The position numbers and the translations under genes were made by a program. Below the pieces are notes generated by a model that saw nothing but the letters and a program-made list of their open reading frames with translations, was not told the origin of the DNA and did not search any database. Shown here in pieces: positions 35,110-48,198 of a stretch of 64,000 bases of DNA. Source of the stretch: Stomoxys calcitrans (taxonomy: Eukaryota > Arthropoda > Insecta > Diptera > Muscidae); contig NC_081553.1 in assembly GCF_963082655.1 (NCBI RefSeq), positions 63,168,311 through 63,232,310 on the forward strand, given 5' to 3'. Position 1 is the stretch's first letter; each line of letters starts with the position of its first letter.

Positions 35110-35660
35110 CGGTTACCAAAACCATGAGGGTGCAGATATTAATCCGCCCCATGCCACCAATCGGCTTGTTGTGCGCTCTAAAAACTGTAAAGTGACCTCT
35201 TAAAAGAAAATTTAAGTTAGGAATTCCGTGCTAATTACAAAATCCTTAATTGTTTTCAATACCATTCCCCTAAGTTTGTTCATGTCTGGTATTGCATCTT
35301 CACTTAAGTGCCGGTATCTGTTAGACGCGAAAGCCGGGCAAAGGAAATGCTCCAACGCCTTATCATCTTCCCCGCATGCTTTACACAAGCTATCACTTGC
35401 CGCACCGATTTTACATAAGTGAGCTCATATTCCTATGTATTCCGTTATGATACCAATAGCTATACTGACCTCCTTCTTCCTTCCTTTCAGTAATAGCCTC
35501 GTCTTCTCAGGATCTGGATACCCCCCAGAGACCTTTTCGCTGTTCCATAATGTTGCATGCGCATTCGTCGCCCACTTTCTTAACTCGGACTGCGTCAACC
35601 CGAAAGGCTTAGGGATAGCCAAGTTTATTGAGAGCAGTACTCTGATATACATCTGAAGGA
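35110..35660 (-). mobile_element. RNase H LINE 3' end
   Basis: On the reverse strand it encodes INLAIPKPFGLTQSELR, matching the region after RNase H in the copy at 9840-10860 (INLVIPKPFGSTQSELR), followed by the shared 3' UTR. The zinc-finger region is decayed. Confidence 0.75.
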
Positions 35661-36153
35661 GATGTAGATACTGGGTAAGTGAAATCGGTCTGTACTAATA
35701 TAGTCAGTTCAACTATATTTCCGAATTGATCCTCAATCATACAACGATTACACCTTAGAGAAACCCCACGATGCTGGATTTGATTCCGACAAGCGGAACA
35801 ATAGCAAAAGTTCCTGTTTTAAGATTTCAGATTACAGCTTCAATTTGTTATATTTTCTGCATTATTTTTCTTCTTGTGTATTGCATTACTAGCTTAATGT
35901 AAAACTTTAATTACACTTCCTAAATTCAAGTTATCACAAAATACAAGAATTTGGCCTTTTCTTTCACAAAAATTCCAATGCATATAAACACTTAATTTAC
36001 GATATCTTGACATTAACCAACCACCTACCCTGTTGCAAGGTTACACCATGGAGTGTTTAATACATAGTGAACTTTATTTAAATTTGTTATCACGAAAAAG
36101 TGTTTAGTCTACTTTTGCCCATTAAACGTTAAAGACATTTCGCCTACATTGTA
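35660..36153. other. Upstream region of ASM-C
   Basis: A+T-rich, with two TTATCA hexamers; no repeat family recognised. Confidence 0.35.
36087..36092 (-). promoter_or_regulatory. Candidate GATA-factor site upstream of ASM-C
   Basis: TTATCA (reverse of TGATAA) 67 bp before the ATG of exon 1; a second TTATCA lies at 35931-35936. No clear TATA or TCAGT pair was found here. Confidence 0.35.
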
Positions 36154-36268
36154 ATGTGGTGGAAAATTATTTACTTTGTGTCTATGGTAGCTGCAAAAGC
36201 TCAAAAGTCTTCGGAGGTTTTAATAACGAATTTTAGTTCAGATGATCAGGAAATATCATCTACATCTG
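36154..36268 (+). CDS. Exon 1 of ASM-C (signal peptide exon)
   Basis: This short exon has no long open frame and was placed by structure. It has an ATG, a 38-codon frame beginning MWWKIIYFVSMVAAKA (hydrophobic core and an A-x-A cleavage site), then an acidic stretch SSDDQE, and a TCTG|GTAAGA donor in phase 1. Joined to 40163 it gives TSDDISTKY, which aligns with the exon 1-2 junction of the paralogs. Its length equals exon 1 of ASM-D. The alternative is a non-homologous upstream exon; cDNA would settle it. Confidence 0.72.
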
Positions 36269-39200
36269 GTAAGACTACATGGTCATTAAATACCATACAA
36301 ACTTGACTATATCTAAACCTGATTAGTAGTAAAGGCGCATGTCGGATGAAAGATGTTAAACAAATGAAGGAAGAAATTTGAGAAGAATTTTCGAAAATTT
36401 CTGGTGAACGAGCGAATACTTTGAAGTAAAGTTAAACATTGGGAAACCATTGTTTCCTTTTGTTTTTCTGAAAAGAGTAGACATACGTTGTTATATATCT
36501 GGTAGCAGTGCCATTAGCTATACGAATGCAAACAATTTTGCAAAGACCAATATGTCAATAATGCTCCGCTTTAATGCAATCGAGTTTCCACTCTCAAGAT
36601 GGCCATTGATCGTCTTTTATCACAAAGAGCTGATTGATTTTGAGATTTTCTTTCGGATAATGCCACTTATAACAACGTTGTTATTCCCTTTGGCAATCGT
36701 CTTTCCATCTACGAAAATATGCATGCTACTGTGCTTTGAGTCTCTCTCAATAGTCTGAGTAAGATTCACAGACCGGGAGAACTTCTGGTGCTGCAACTAG
36801 TGAAGAGCCTTAGAGAAAATGACCGGTAGTCAAAGTTAAAATTCGAGCGGATCGTAACTAATTGGGGAAAGCGAAAGAGATTTGAAAATGGCTTCAAATA
36901 AGCTGACCTTACAACAACCTAACTCTATGAACTGTTCTGGATCTATGAACTGTTCTGGATCTATGAACTGTTCATGATTCAGGTGCCGAGAAATCTTAAA
37001 AAAGTCTCAGTTTCAGCGAAAACGGGCAATAAATCTTATTTATATGGGATTAAAACCTTAAATTGGAGGATCGGTCTACATGGCAGCTATATCTAAATAT
37101 GGTCCGATCTGGAATATGAACTGTTCATGATTCTGGAATCTTTAACTGTTCATGATTCAGGTGCCGAGAAATCTTATAAAAGTCTCAGTTTCAGCGAAAA
37201 CGGGCAATAAATCTGATTTATATGGGATTAAAACCTTAAATTGGAGGATCGTTCTACATGGCAGCTATATCTTAATATGGTCCGATCTGGAATATATTAT
37301 GGTCGGATGACGGGAGGCTTTAAACAACTGACTGTTTCGAATTGCAGCGAAATCGGTTAATGAATGCGTCTATTATGAGCTTATGACCCTAAATCAGCAA
37401 ATCGATCTATGTGACAATTGTATCCAAATTTCGTCCGATCTGGACCATTTCCGGTTCAAACAACGGGGTGCCTAGTCTAACTCACTGTTACAAATTTCAG
37501 CGAAATCGGTAAAAAATTAAACTCTTATAGTCTTAAGACCCTAAATCAGCAGATCGGTCTATACGCGAACATTATCGAAATAATGCAAATCGATATTCCC
37601 AATTTCAAGGAAATAGAATAAATAAATGCAGCGGTTATGGGTCTAAGAACCTGAATCGGCAGATCGATGTATATGGCAGCTATGTCAACATAAGGTCCGA
37701 TCTTTCATTGGGTCGAATGACAGGAGGCTTAAAAAACGCACTGTTTCAAACTTCTGCCAAATCGAGTAATAAATGCGCCTTTTAAGGGCTTAAGACCATA
37801 GATAGGCAGATCGGTCTATATGGTCTGATTTGAACTTAAACTGCGTATTGAATAAATACGCATCTGTGCAAAATTTCAGCTCAATATCTCAATTTTTGAA
37901 GGTTGTTATATAAAATGTTCACCAAACTCGGCTCTCAATAAGCCCATTGTTACGCGTGCTGTGTGGCATGTGGTACCGTCTTGTTGAAACTACTAGTCAA
38001 GCAATTCAAGCTCTTGCATTTTGGGCAAAAAAAAAATTGGATATCATCTCACCATTCACAGTTACGTTACGATTCGCATAATCTTTGAAGAAGTACGGTT
38101 AAATGATGACACCAGAACATAAACCGCACAAAACTGTGAATTTTTCTGGATGCAATGGTAGCTCTTGTAATGCTGATCTTCACTCCAAAATCGACAATTC
38201 TGCTTATTTACATAGCCATTGAGCCAAAAATGAGCTTCGTCCATAAAATGGAAGAAGCGCGCGATGAACTTTATTAACAGAGCGCGCATTTCGATAATGA
38301 AAATTTCAAAATTCAATAATTTGCAAGTGTTGTTCCTTTGTAAGACGATTCGTGGTTAAATTATAGACCAAACTGAAGATGTTTGACGGGAAAACAAAAC
38401 GTGCGTGAGCTGTTTAGACCAGTGTTGCCAAAAAGATAATTGCTAAAAAATCACCCTTTAAAAAACGAATTGGTGCGCTTTGTTTGTTAGATTGTCTGTC
38501 TGTTCCGTATAGACTCAAAAACAGCTAAACCGATTTTCATGAAATGTTAACAGATGATAGAGTTTGAGATCCCGGTGAAAATTGGGTACTAAATTTTTTT
38601 GAAATCCGAAGGGGGGTGGACCCTTCCCCTTACACCAATTTTCAAAAACGCCAAATCTCGGAGATGTGTACTCTACTTTTCAAAACCTTTAATTTCATAC
38701 ACATATTACCCAAAGCGGTAAAAAGTTGTTGGTGGTAGAGACGGCACCCTAAGTGTGTGCCGTTTTTAGGCCAAGTTCGCATTCTACTCTTAAATATCTT
38801 TCATTTGATACCCATATTGTCCCAATCGGTAAATAAGTTCGTTCGAAAGGGTTTGGGATGGGGCGTCCCCTAGGTTATTTGATCCCAAAGTTTTATACCA
38901 ATTTCGTATTTTTGAGGTTACATAAGGTGGCGGGCAAAAGTTCACCGATATAAGCGAAATTTTGTATGACACTTTATTAAAAGTAGAGTACACATCTGAT
39001 ATAAAAATGTATTCCTTGGGGTCTAAGGGGTCTCCCCAACCCACCAAAGCCCCCCAGCAGGGCGTATTTAGCGATTAGGACATAAATGAAAGACATTTGG
39101 GAGTTAAATACGAATATGGTTTTAAAAATTGGGTCCAAGTACGTAGGAGGCCGTCCCAGACCCAAAATAGGCCCAAGAGTGGCTCCCAAATTAAAAAGTG

Positions 39201-42200
39201 GACCGTTAGGACAATATAAGACTCCAACGAAAGGTATTCGGGAGTATGAATATGATATTTAAAATTAGATCCAAGTATCTAGGGCGCCGTCTCAAGCCCA
39301 AACGGCCCAAAAGTCCGATCGGGACAATATGGGACTTAAATGAAAGGTTTTCGGGGGTAGAATACGAATATGGTGTCAACAAGTGGATCCAAGTACCTAG
39401 GGCATCGCCACAAGAGTACCGCCCACAATAAAAATTGGACCGATCGGGATGATATCGGACTCCAATAAAAGGTATTCCGGAGTAGAATATGAATATGATA
39501 TTTTAAATTATATCCAAGTATCTAGGTGGCCGCCCCAGGCCTAAAACCGCCCCAAAAATATCGACCAAAATCCCACATTGTCCCCACCGGACAAATAAAA
39601 GGTATTCGGGAGTAAAATACGAATATGATGTCAAAAATGTAATCCAAGTACCTAGGGCTCCACTCCAAGCCCAAAACCGCACCAAAAGAACCGCCCAAAA
39701 TCAAAAGTGAAGGGATCGGGACAATATGCGACTCCAATGAAAGGAATTTGAGAGTAGAGTGCGAGTATGATTATCGAATATAAAAATTGGGTATAATTAC
39801 CAAGGGGGTATTAATCAGGATCAAGTGATAGAAGGTTGCCTACCCCTCAAAACACTTTGCAAAATTTGAATATTTGTCAATCATGGCTATATGGAGTTCA
39901 ATAAAAGGTATTTGGTAGTATATAAACAAATTGTACCAGGGAGATACATATGGTAGTAAGTAAGAAACTTATTTTTAGCGTGGTGCGAATGAAGCCGCAG
40001 CAGAGCGGGACGGGTACAGCTATTATAATTATATAATCTGGACAATAATTAATAAAGAATTGCAAAATTACCAGCGTTTCAAAGTCAATACTCTTACATA
40101 GCTTATTATAGCATTTTGCATTTGAGGCGATGATTTAATTTTTTTTTATTCTTCAACTCCAGATGATATTTCCACCAAATATGTGAACGAATATTTGCAT
40201 TATATGGATACCGGCATAGAATCTGAAGAATTGCTGGATGTCACCCAACAAATACTTGAGGCAAAAAATGGAACAAAAAGATTTGCTCGTTTTCCACCGG
40301 CAGTAACTAAAAACTTCTTTACTTGCACAATGTGTCGCATAAGTGCCAAATTTCTGATATGGTCATTAAGAGTAACCACATCTCCCTCCCAAACAGAAGC
40401 AATAACCAAAAATGCCTTCGCCTATTTATGCTCAAGTCTAAGAATACAAACGCCACAAGTGTGTGCTGGTGTTTTTGAGCTCAATTGGCCCATATTGTAT
40501 TACATTTTTAGAAATTCCAAAGCAAATCCTCAGACAATATGTGGTAATTTGCCCATATCATTTTGCCATGTTGAGCAACCGGAATTCGAAATACATCTGA
40601 AAATAGATCCTGGCAAATGTGCCTTGAATGCTCCCAAATCTCAAAAGCCTCAGAAAACCTCCAATGATTTGACTGTGCTACATCTCACCGATATACACAA
40701 CGATCCTGAGTATGGAGAAGGTAATTTGGCCGATTGTGATGAACCCTTATGTTGTCGTGCCTCCTCAACGGGTAAGATGCCTTCATCTAATAACTCAAAC
40801 GCCGGCTATTGGGGTGATTATCGTAATTGTGATGTACCCTTGTATGTGGTGGACAATGCTTTCGATCACATAAGAGAAGCTCACAAGAAAATTGACTACC
40901 TTTATTTGACGGGAGATATAGTGGCCCACAATGTATGGTCCACCAGCAAACAAAGCAATGAGGATATAATAACCAACGTTTATAATTTGATTGAAGAGAA
41001 ATTTAAAGGTATTCCAATATATCCTTGTGTGGGCAATCACGAATCGCATCCAGTAAATGTGTGAGTATGGATTAAGAAGTAAAGACAAAATTACAATCAA
41101 TAAAAATTTTTAATCAAAATAAAGGAAGAGTTTATTAAAGCAGCATTTTTTGTTTGCTAAAAATGATATGATTGCTGTTTTAGCAGAACGAAATGTATGA
41201 CAAAACAATGGTCACAGATTCACTGAAAGAGCATCGATATCTGTTTTCGTTTTTTTTTCTGTAGAATACAGCTGTCGATTTACCAAACTCTTTTTAATAT
41301 TTTGAGAAACAAATTTCTTTGAGTGTATGTTTGATATCTATTGGGGTGGATAAATTTTTGCGGTTGTAATAATGGGAATCTATAACAATTTCTAATTAGT
41401 TTTTCCCCATGGGTCCAAAATTGAGCTTCCCAATTTCAAAGTCAAAATCGAAAGTTTACTAAATATTGGTCCAAAAACAAAAGTTTACCGTTAAAATGGG
41501 AAGCTCTAATTTTTTTTACACCAATGGTTTCCTGGGCATTTGGAATATTGATAACCTCTTATTGAGTATTTTTGGGCTTTACAAATACACCCACTCTAAT
41601 CAACAATCATTTTTTAATATTTCCCCCCCTTGCTTTAGTTTCGCTCCCGATATTGTCCCCCAACAATTTCAAACCACCTGGCTATATGAATATCTATGGC
41701 ATGAGTGGCAACGATGGTTACCAACCTCTACCAAGGAAACAGTCATAAGAGGTGGCTATTACACTGTCGCCCCTAGACCTGGCTTTCGCATAATCAGCCT
41801 AAATAATGTCGATTGTTATATACTCAATTGGTGGATGTACTATGATGCTAATGCCACTAGTCTACCTCAACTACAGTGGTTACACGAAACCCTGCTGAGT
41901 GCTGAAAAGAATGGGGAATATGTTCACATTTTGGCTCATATCGCCTCAGGGACATCAGATTGTTGGCCTGTTTGGGCACGTGAATATAATCGGTTGGTGG
42001 AACGTTTTAGTCATACCATAAGTGGAATTTTCAATGGTCATTCACATCAAGATGAATTTCAGGTCCACTATTCTGCCAAAGGACACGCCATGGCCATCTC
42101 ATGGAATGCTGGCAGTTTAACAACCCATACAATGAAAAATCCCAACTATAGAATGTATGAAGTGGAACCGGAGACATATGTAAGTGTATACAAGAGATAA

Positions 42201-45200
42201 TTTTTAAAGCAAAACAAGTAAGGAAAGGGAAATCTCAAACGGTGCCGACTATGCTAAAACACCCTTCGATCGTAACAAGTACCGCTTTGTTAGAAGACAT
42301 GAGTGATAGGAGCTATTGCCAATGTTAATGACATTTTTCGGGGGAGTTCAGTTAAAAATTTGGGGCCAAATATCTGGCGGACCGCCCACCCCAAAAATGA
42401 CATATAAACCGTTCGAGACAATATGGGACTTAAATGAAAGGCATTTGAGAATCGAATACGAAGCTGTCATCAAAATTTGCCCTTCAAGTCGCAGGGGGGC
42501 AACTCTCCCCAAACAACCCCCCCAAAAGAAAAAGTAGACCGAGAGGAACGTACCATAAATGAATTGAATGCTGAACACTGTAGAAGTCAGTGTGTAATAT
42601 TTCAAAAAATATTTCATATAATATTTCAAGAAGCAAAATCGGGAGATCGGTTTATATGGGAGCTGTATCAAGCTATAGATCGATTCAGACCATATTGGAA
42701 ACGTATGTTGAAAGTCATGGGAGAAGCCGTTGTACAAAATTTCAGCCAAATCGGATGAGAATTGAGGCTCAAGAAGTCAAGATCCCAGATCGGTTTATAT
42801 GGCAGCTATATCGGGTTATGAACTGATTTGAATGGTACTTAGCGTAGTTGTTGGTAGTGATACCAAAACACAATTTCAGTCAAATCCGACGAGAATTGCT
42901 CAAGAAGTCAAGACCCAAGATCGGTTTATATGGCAGCTATATGAAAACATGGACCGATTTGGCCCATTTATAATCCCAACCGACCTACACTAACAAAAAA
43001 ATATATATGTGCAAAATTTCAAGCGCACACCGTTCGGTCTAGGGTATAAAAAGGAGATCTCTTATCATTGAGCTTAAACTTGAATCGGACTACACCCATT
43101 GATATGTGAGAAGTTTGCCCCTGTTCCTTAATGGAAAGTTCATGGGCAAATTTGCAGTTGCATGCCACTATGGACATACACCTAAGTCAGTAATCGGCTT
43201 GCTGTGCGCTCTAAACACTAACAAGTAAAAGCGTGCTAAGTTCGGCCGGGCTGAATCTTGAATACCCACCACCATAGATTCCACTAAAAATTTACCCTTA
43301 TTAATTGAGTTTGTATATGAATTATTTTGGTCTCGAAAAGTCATCTCGGGATATCTGTACTTATCACCATATTGACCGATTTGGATAAAACTTGGCACTG
43401 ATGCTGTAAGTCATAATATAGGGTTTAGGGCCAAATTTCAGCCAAATCAGGTGAAAATTTAGGCTTCTAAAGACTGTAGAAGTCAGATCCAATGATCGGT
43501 TCGGATCATACTTGACATGGATGTTGGAAGTAATAACTCAAGTCATTGTTCCAAATTTCAGAAACTCATAACTCAAGTCCTTGTCCCAAATTTCAGCCAA
43601 ATCGGATGAAAATTGGGGCTTCTAAGGGCTCAAGAAGTGAAGTCAGGAGATCGGTTATATGGGGGTCATATCTGTTTATAGACTGATTCAGATCATACTT
43701 GGCATGGATATTGGAAGTTATAACTCAAGCCTTTGTTTCAAATTTCAGCCAAAACGGATGAAAATTGAGGCTTCTAAGGGCTTAAGAAGTGAAATCCGGA
43801 GATCAGTTTGTATAGGGATTACATGTGTTTATAGACCGATTCTGATCATACTTGCCATTGATATAGGAAGTCATAACGTAAGTGCTTGTTCCAAATTTCA
43901 GTCAAATCAAAAAATGTTCCGATTTGGACCAAACTTGACACGGACGCCGAGTGGTCTAATAAATACAATTCACTGTTCAAGGAAAAGGTAAAACAGAATG
44001 TTGGTCTATATGGCAGCTATATCCAAATAAAAACCTGCTTTTATGAGCCCAAGGACGGTCGGACAGTCGGTATATATGGCAGCTATATCCAAACATAAAT
44101 GTGGCTTTTATAGGCCTAAAACCTTAAATCGACGGATCGGTCTATATGGGGGCAAAGTCAAGATATAGTCCGATATAGCTCATTTTTAAAGTGAACCTGC
44201 CTATGGACAAGAAAGAATCTGCGCAAAGTTTCAGCTAATTATATCCATTTTTAAAGCATGTAGCGTGATTTTAACAGACGTACTGTCGTCTTTACGACGA
44301 TCAAGAATATATTTTGTATATACTTTATAGGGTCGGAAATGGATATTTCGGAATGACAAAATGAATATACACTCATCCCTCGGTGGTAGGTATAGAAATG
44401 AAAGTAGTTCGCTTTGTTTGTTTCTTCAGTAAAGACTCAAACCGGTTGAACCGCAATCCCATGACACCCGGTTGAACGTTCCGCCTCTATATACAACACT
44501 CTGCTACAACAACAGCAACAACCGGCTAAACAGATTTCCATAAAATGTTCACAGATGGCAGAGTTTGCTGGTGATACTTCATTTATGATATCCGAAGGCG
44601 GAGCGGACTCTCCCCCTTATACCAATTTTCAAACAGCGCAGATCTCGGCGATGGGTGCATCGATTTAAGCGCAATTTTTGTATAATCCCCTACTGAAAAA
44701 CATAAACACAAAATTGGTATACAACTTTGGAGTTGAATAATCTGGGGGGACGCCCCATCCGAAAATCCACTCAAACGGACATGTTAACCGATTGAAACAA
44801 TATGGGTATCAAATGAAAGGTATTTAAGAGTAGTGTACGAACGGATACAAAAATGTTGCCCAAAATAACAAGGAGCCCGCCCCACCACCAAAAAGCCGCC
44901 CAAAAATGACAAGCTTGCCCAGTGGGGCAATGTGGGTATTAAATGAAAGTTGTTTGGGAGTAGAAAACGAATTGGATATAAAATTGTAGCCTCAGATGTC
45001 TGGGGACCAACCCACCCCCGAAAACCACATACACGGATATATTTAGCGATTAGATAATATGGGTGTAAAATGAAAGGTATTTGGAAGTAAAGCACAACTC
45101 TTATATATAAAATTTGGTTCAAGGGTTTTTTGGGACCGCCCCACCTACAAAAAGCCCCAAAAAGTGCATCGACACAAAATAGACATGAAAAAAGAGATTT

Positions 45201-46137
45201 AACTATGGAATAATATGGTACTTGAATGAAAGCTCTTTTACAGTAGAATATGAATCTGACGTTAATATTTGGGACTAAGCCCTTCAACACGACATGTATA
45301 AGGGGACAATAAGAGATTTGAAGAAAGGGCCTTTGACAAGTTTCTGACACACCAACCCCCAAAGGTACATATTCTTGGTCGACCGCGGCTTTATGGTATT
45401 TAAATGTACAATAGGTCTATGAGTGTACAATAAAAATTTGGTATCCAAATATGGGGCCGAACCCAAGAAAATACAAAGGGCAACCGAACAAAAATGAAAA
45501 ACAAGTAAAAGCGAGCTAAATTCATTCTGACCGAATCTTGGGAACCCATCACCATGTATTCGATCATTAAGCTCGTCTCGAAAGAGAAATTAAACGAGAA
45601 TTATAAAATAAAATGATATTCGCCTTAGCAGCCAAAAAAAAAAAAAAAAACATGAAAAATACTATTTTTTGTTTTAGTTTGTCCGACTTCAGGTCATACG
45701 TGATTTTTTTTCAGCAAGTCGTAGACCATTCTACTTGGATTTTTAATTTAACTGAAGCTAATGGCCATGAAGATCGCCGCCCTCCTAATTGGTATATGGA
45801 ATATAACATTTCACAATTTACTCAAAATTTGAGCCCCGGTGGTATCGATGCATTATTGGAAGAAATGGCTGCAAATCCTAATTTACTGAGACAGGTTGGT
45901 GAAATTGAATTTTTCCACATAAACAAATACCGCTAATAATAGTATTTTTTTTTTTTTTCATTTAACTAGTTTTGGAAATACAAAGTGCTCTCCTCTGACC
46001 CCCAGTTGAAGTCGGGATGTAATGACAACTGTCTCTTAGAGACAATATGTGGTTATGCCACTTCGGTATATAATGAAAAGAGTCGATGTAAGGCATTGCA
46101 AGATAAGCTGAAATCATCGTTAAGATCCAAATATTAA
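36154..46137 (+). CDS. Acid sphingomyelinase paralog C (ASM-C), 5 exons, 633 aa, secreted form
   Basis: Exons join 36154-36268, 40163-41060, 41639-42179, 45715-45894 and 45970-46137. Exon 1 was found by matching the phase-1 donor and 115-nt length of the paralogs; it encodes a signal peptide ending AKA. The saposin-B domain has FTCTMC, PQVC, TIC and SFC. The catalytic motifs are complete: LTDIHNDP (D215, H217), LTGDIVAHNVW (D290), GNHESHP (N330, H331), LAHIASG (H438) and NGHSHQDE (H472, H474). The Cys motif GC-x3-C-x4-C is kept in the last exon, which stops with TAA after SLRSKY, so the stalk and hydrophobic tail of A and B are absent. Divergence from A and B is clearly greater than between A and B. 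The NLPGVP motif after the signal peptide is also missing. Exon 1 is the least certain part; exons 2-5 are secure. Confidence 0.92.
36968..37310. repeat. 178-bp tandem duplication within an F2 array
   Basis: The block starting CTGTTCATGATTCAGGTGCC at 36968 repeats at 37146 with few changes. It is preceded by three short 'ctatgaactgttctgga' units at about 36922-36965. F2 units continue to about 37900. Confidence 0.75.
37310..37900. repeat. F2 array continuation
   Basis: Units with 'gtctaagaaccttaaatcggcagatcggtctatatggcagc' type words and 'tttcagcgaaatcgg', spaced about 150 bp. Confidence 0.55.
37910..38460 (-). mobile_element. Tc1/mariner pseudogene, same family as 10866-11461
   Basis: On the reverse strand DEAHFWLNGYVNKQNCRFWSED is encoded at about 38250-38180. 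The end 'aaaaatcaccctttaa' at 38455 matches the terminal AAGGGTGATTTTT of the palindromic copy. Sequence between the N-terminal and DDE parts is lost. Confidence 0.75.
38460..40040. repeat. F3 array (~120-bp units)
   Basis: Repeated 'gggacaatatgggactccaatgaaaggtattcgggagtagaatacgaatatg' words with C-rich 'aagtacctagggc-gccccaagcccaaaac' parts. It fills most of ASM-C intron 1 near exon 2. Confidence 0.65.
42220..43050. repeat. F3 and F1 repeat pieces in ASM-C intron 3
   Basis: 42330-42530 is F3. 42640-43000 is F1 in forward orientation ('gatcggtttatatgggagctgtatcaagctatagatcg'). It ends with the 'ctacactaacaaaaaaatatatatgtgcaaaatttcaagcg' block of mini-me elements. Confidence 0.6.
43055..43165 (+). 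mobile_element. SINE 3' fragment
   Basis: 'cttatcattgagcttaaacttgaatcggactacacccattgatatg' and 'tgttccttaatggaaagttcatgggcaaat' match the SINE tail at 31990-32120. Confidence 0.65.
43215..44400 (+). repeat. mini-me/DINE-like element, near complete
   Basis: Starts AACAAGTAAAAGCGTGCTAAG with hairpin GTTCGGCCGGGCTGAATC (about 43235), then F1-type units of about 150 bp, then the core and 'tatactttatagggtcggaaatggatatttcgg', ending 'catccctcggtggtaggtat'. Confidence 0.7.
44400..45570. repeat. F3 array, end of ASM-C intron 3
   Basis: Several ~120-bp units ('atatgggtatcaaatgaaaggtatttaagagtag'), ending in a degenerate CAAGTAAAAGCGAGC terminal block at about 45502. Confidence 0.6.
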
Positions 46138-46186
46138 AGAATGACCATTATGCGAAGATTTGGAAATTTCTTGGTAAAGGCATAGA

Positions 46187-46192
46187 AATAAA
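46187..46192 (+). other. Poly(A) signal of ASM-C
   Basis: AATAAA 50 bp after the TAA stop. Its presence right after the exon-5 stop supports the view that ASM-C truly ends without a tail exon. Confidence 0.7.
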
Positions 46193-46279
46193 AATTGTTG
46201 TTAAAATTTAATGTCTTTTGTTAAAATTAATTACAAAAAAATTATTATGAAGGTCCTATTCATCATTATTGAACTATAT

Positions 46280-46292
46280 GACAACATGGAGT
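46280..46292 (+). repeat. Left target-site duplication of the RTE element
   Basis: GACAACATGGAGT; exact match to 48199-48211. Confidence 0.85.
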
Positions 46293-48198
46293 CCCGGCCG
46301 ATACGGGATGACTATGAGCGCCACACAGGCTAGAACTTTGAGCTCCGACTTGTGTGGTGCCCATTGTTGTCAAGGGAAGCTTAGCTGAAAGCTACCGGGC
46401 GCGTCCATAGGTTGCGGATGGTGGAAAGCTCCGTTTTTATGCGGAGTACCTGCAAATGCGGCCGCGGGCAGTCAGCGATTTTCGAGAGGAGAGTCTCAGT
46501 GAGGAGTCAGGTGGCACTGGCTCTTAATTAAATACTGAGTGCCAATGATACTCGAGATGACAAGGCGAGTTATTGGCGCCTTCAAATAACCAATGGCCAA
46601 CATCAGCGTCTGTTCCCAGCTTAGGATCTTGGAGCAAACGGCTCGCCATAACGAGGGATAATCCCACAAAACCCATGCGGTTGGGGCGCTGGGCCAGTAA
46701 CCCGTCCCCGGAAAACTTAGAACTACTATGAGAAACAAAGGAAAAGTAAAAACGGAAAAGAAAAAAGGACCATGATATGCGGATCTGCACCTGGGATGTC
46801 CGCACTCTTTATAGAGAAGGTGCAGTATACGCGCTGGCGGATGTATTAGAGAAGTACAAAGCAGATATTACCGCCTTACAGGAAGTGCGATGGACTGGGA
46901 ATGGCGTCACTACAACACCAAACGGTGACGAACTATACTATAGCTGCCATAACACGAGGCATGAATTTGGCTGCGGATTTGTGGTTAGTTGGAGACTGAA
47001 ACACCTTTACTCCGGTGGAAGAGAGGCTAGCCACAATCACGGAAGACAAAGACGAGCAGACCAAGGATATTTTCTACGACCGCCTAGAGAGGGAATATGA
47101 CCGCTGCCCCGTCCATGATATTAAAATTGTTCTGGGAGATTTTAATGCGAAAATAGGGAAGGAAGAAATTTTTGGTCCAACAGTCGGAAAGTTTAGCCCC
47201 CACGAGATAACGTCCAGTAATGGGTTGAGGCTGATAGATTTCGGCGCGGCAAAAAACATGGTAGTTAGTAGCACCAGATTTCTTCTCCAGCAGGAAAAAA
47301 ATATTCCTGCTGGAGAAGATTATACAAGATGCAAATGTGAATAGATATGGCACACTAATCACAAGAGAACACATGCTACTCGCCTATGCGGACGATATCG
47401 ATATCATAGGTCGGTCACCGGAAGTAGTAACTGCAGCCTTTGAAAGAATCGAAAGAGAGTCAGTGAAAATGTGTCTGGCAGTAAATGGAGATAAGACGAA
47501 ATGGATGGTTTCAACTCCCAAAAAGCCTTGCACAACCGAGCAGATGAAGAAAATGGAGAAAGTTGGGAACCACAACTTTGAAACAGTCAGGAACTTTATC
47601 TACCTCGGCACCGCCGTAACCGAAACGAATGACACCAGTTTTGAGATTAAGCGAAGAATAATATTGACAAACAGATGCTACTTTGGACTAAGTAAGCAGT
47701 TTAGAAACAAGGCCACCTCTCGACAGACGAAGACTACACTTTACAAGACACTGATACTACCCGTGCTGTTATATGGTTCTGAAGCATGGGTACTTGTGAA
47801 AGCAGATGAGGCAGTGCCTGGAGTATTTGAGGGAAAGATTATTCGTAAAATATATGGACCAGTTTGCGTTAATGGAGAATATAGGCGACGTATGAACCAC
47901 GAGCTGTATGAGCAGTATGACGACGATAGCATAGTTACACGCATCAAAATACAACGGCTGCGTTGGCTAGGTCGCGTTGTCAGAATGGTTGAAGAAGCTC
48001 CAGCAAAGAAGTCTTTTGAAGACAAACACGGTGGTACACGCAAACCGGGAAGACCAAAATCCCGATGGAAAGATCTCGATAATCTCGAAACTTGGTGTCA
48101 GAGATTTTAGAATGAGCGCAGAAGATCGAGGCGCTTGGAACTCTATTCTACGTTCGGCTAGTGGAACAAATATTCTGTCATAGCCAATTAAAGTAAAA
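46293..48198 (+). mobile_element. RTE-type LINE with 13-bp target duplication, internally deleted
   Basis: GACAACATGGAGT at 46280-46292 recurs at 48199-48211, marking the insertion. A 5' leader to about 46770 is followed by an endonuclease start (MRICTWDVRTLY, LQEVRWTGNG) at 46777. The endonuclease continues across a frameshift (IVLGDFNAKIG, about 47115). The body then jumps to late reverse transcriptase at 47370 (AYADDIDIIGRS) and runs to the C-terminal WLGRVVRM region. Most of the reverse transcriptase is deleted. The 3' end is CATAGCCAATTAAAGTAAA. Confidence 0.88.

Noticed and set aside
36450..36758. A 102-codon forward frame in ASM-C intron 1 as an extra exon or gene.
   Set aside because: No recognised domain, no fitting splice sites to the ASM frame and no relative elsewhere; most likely chance.
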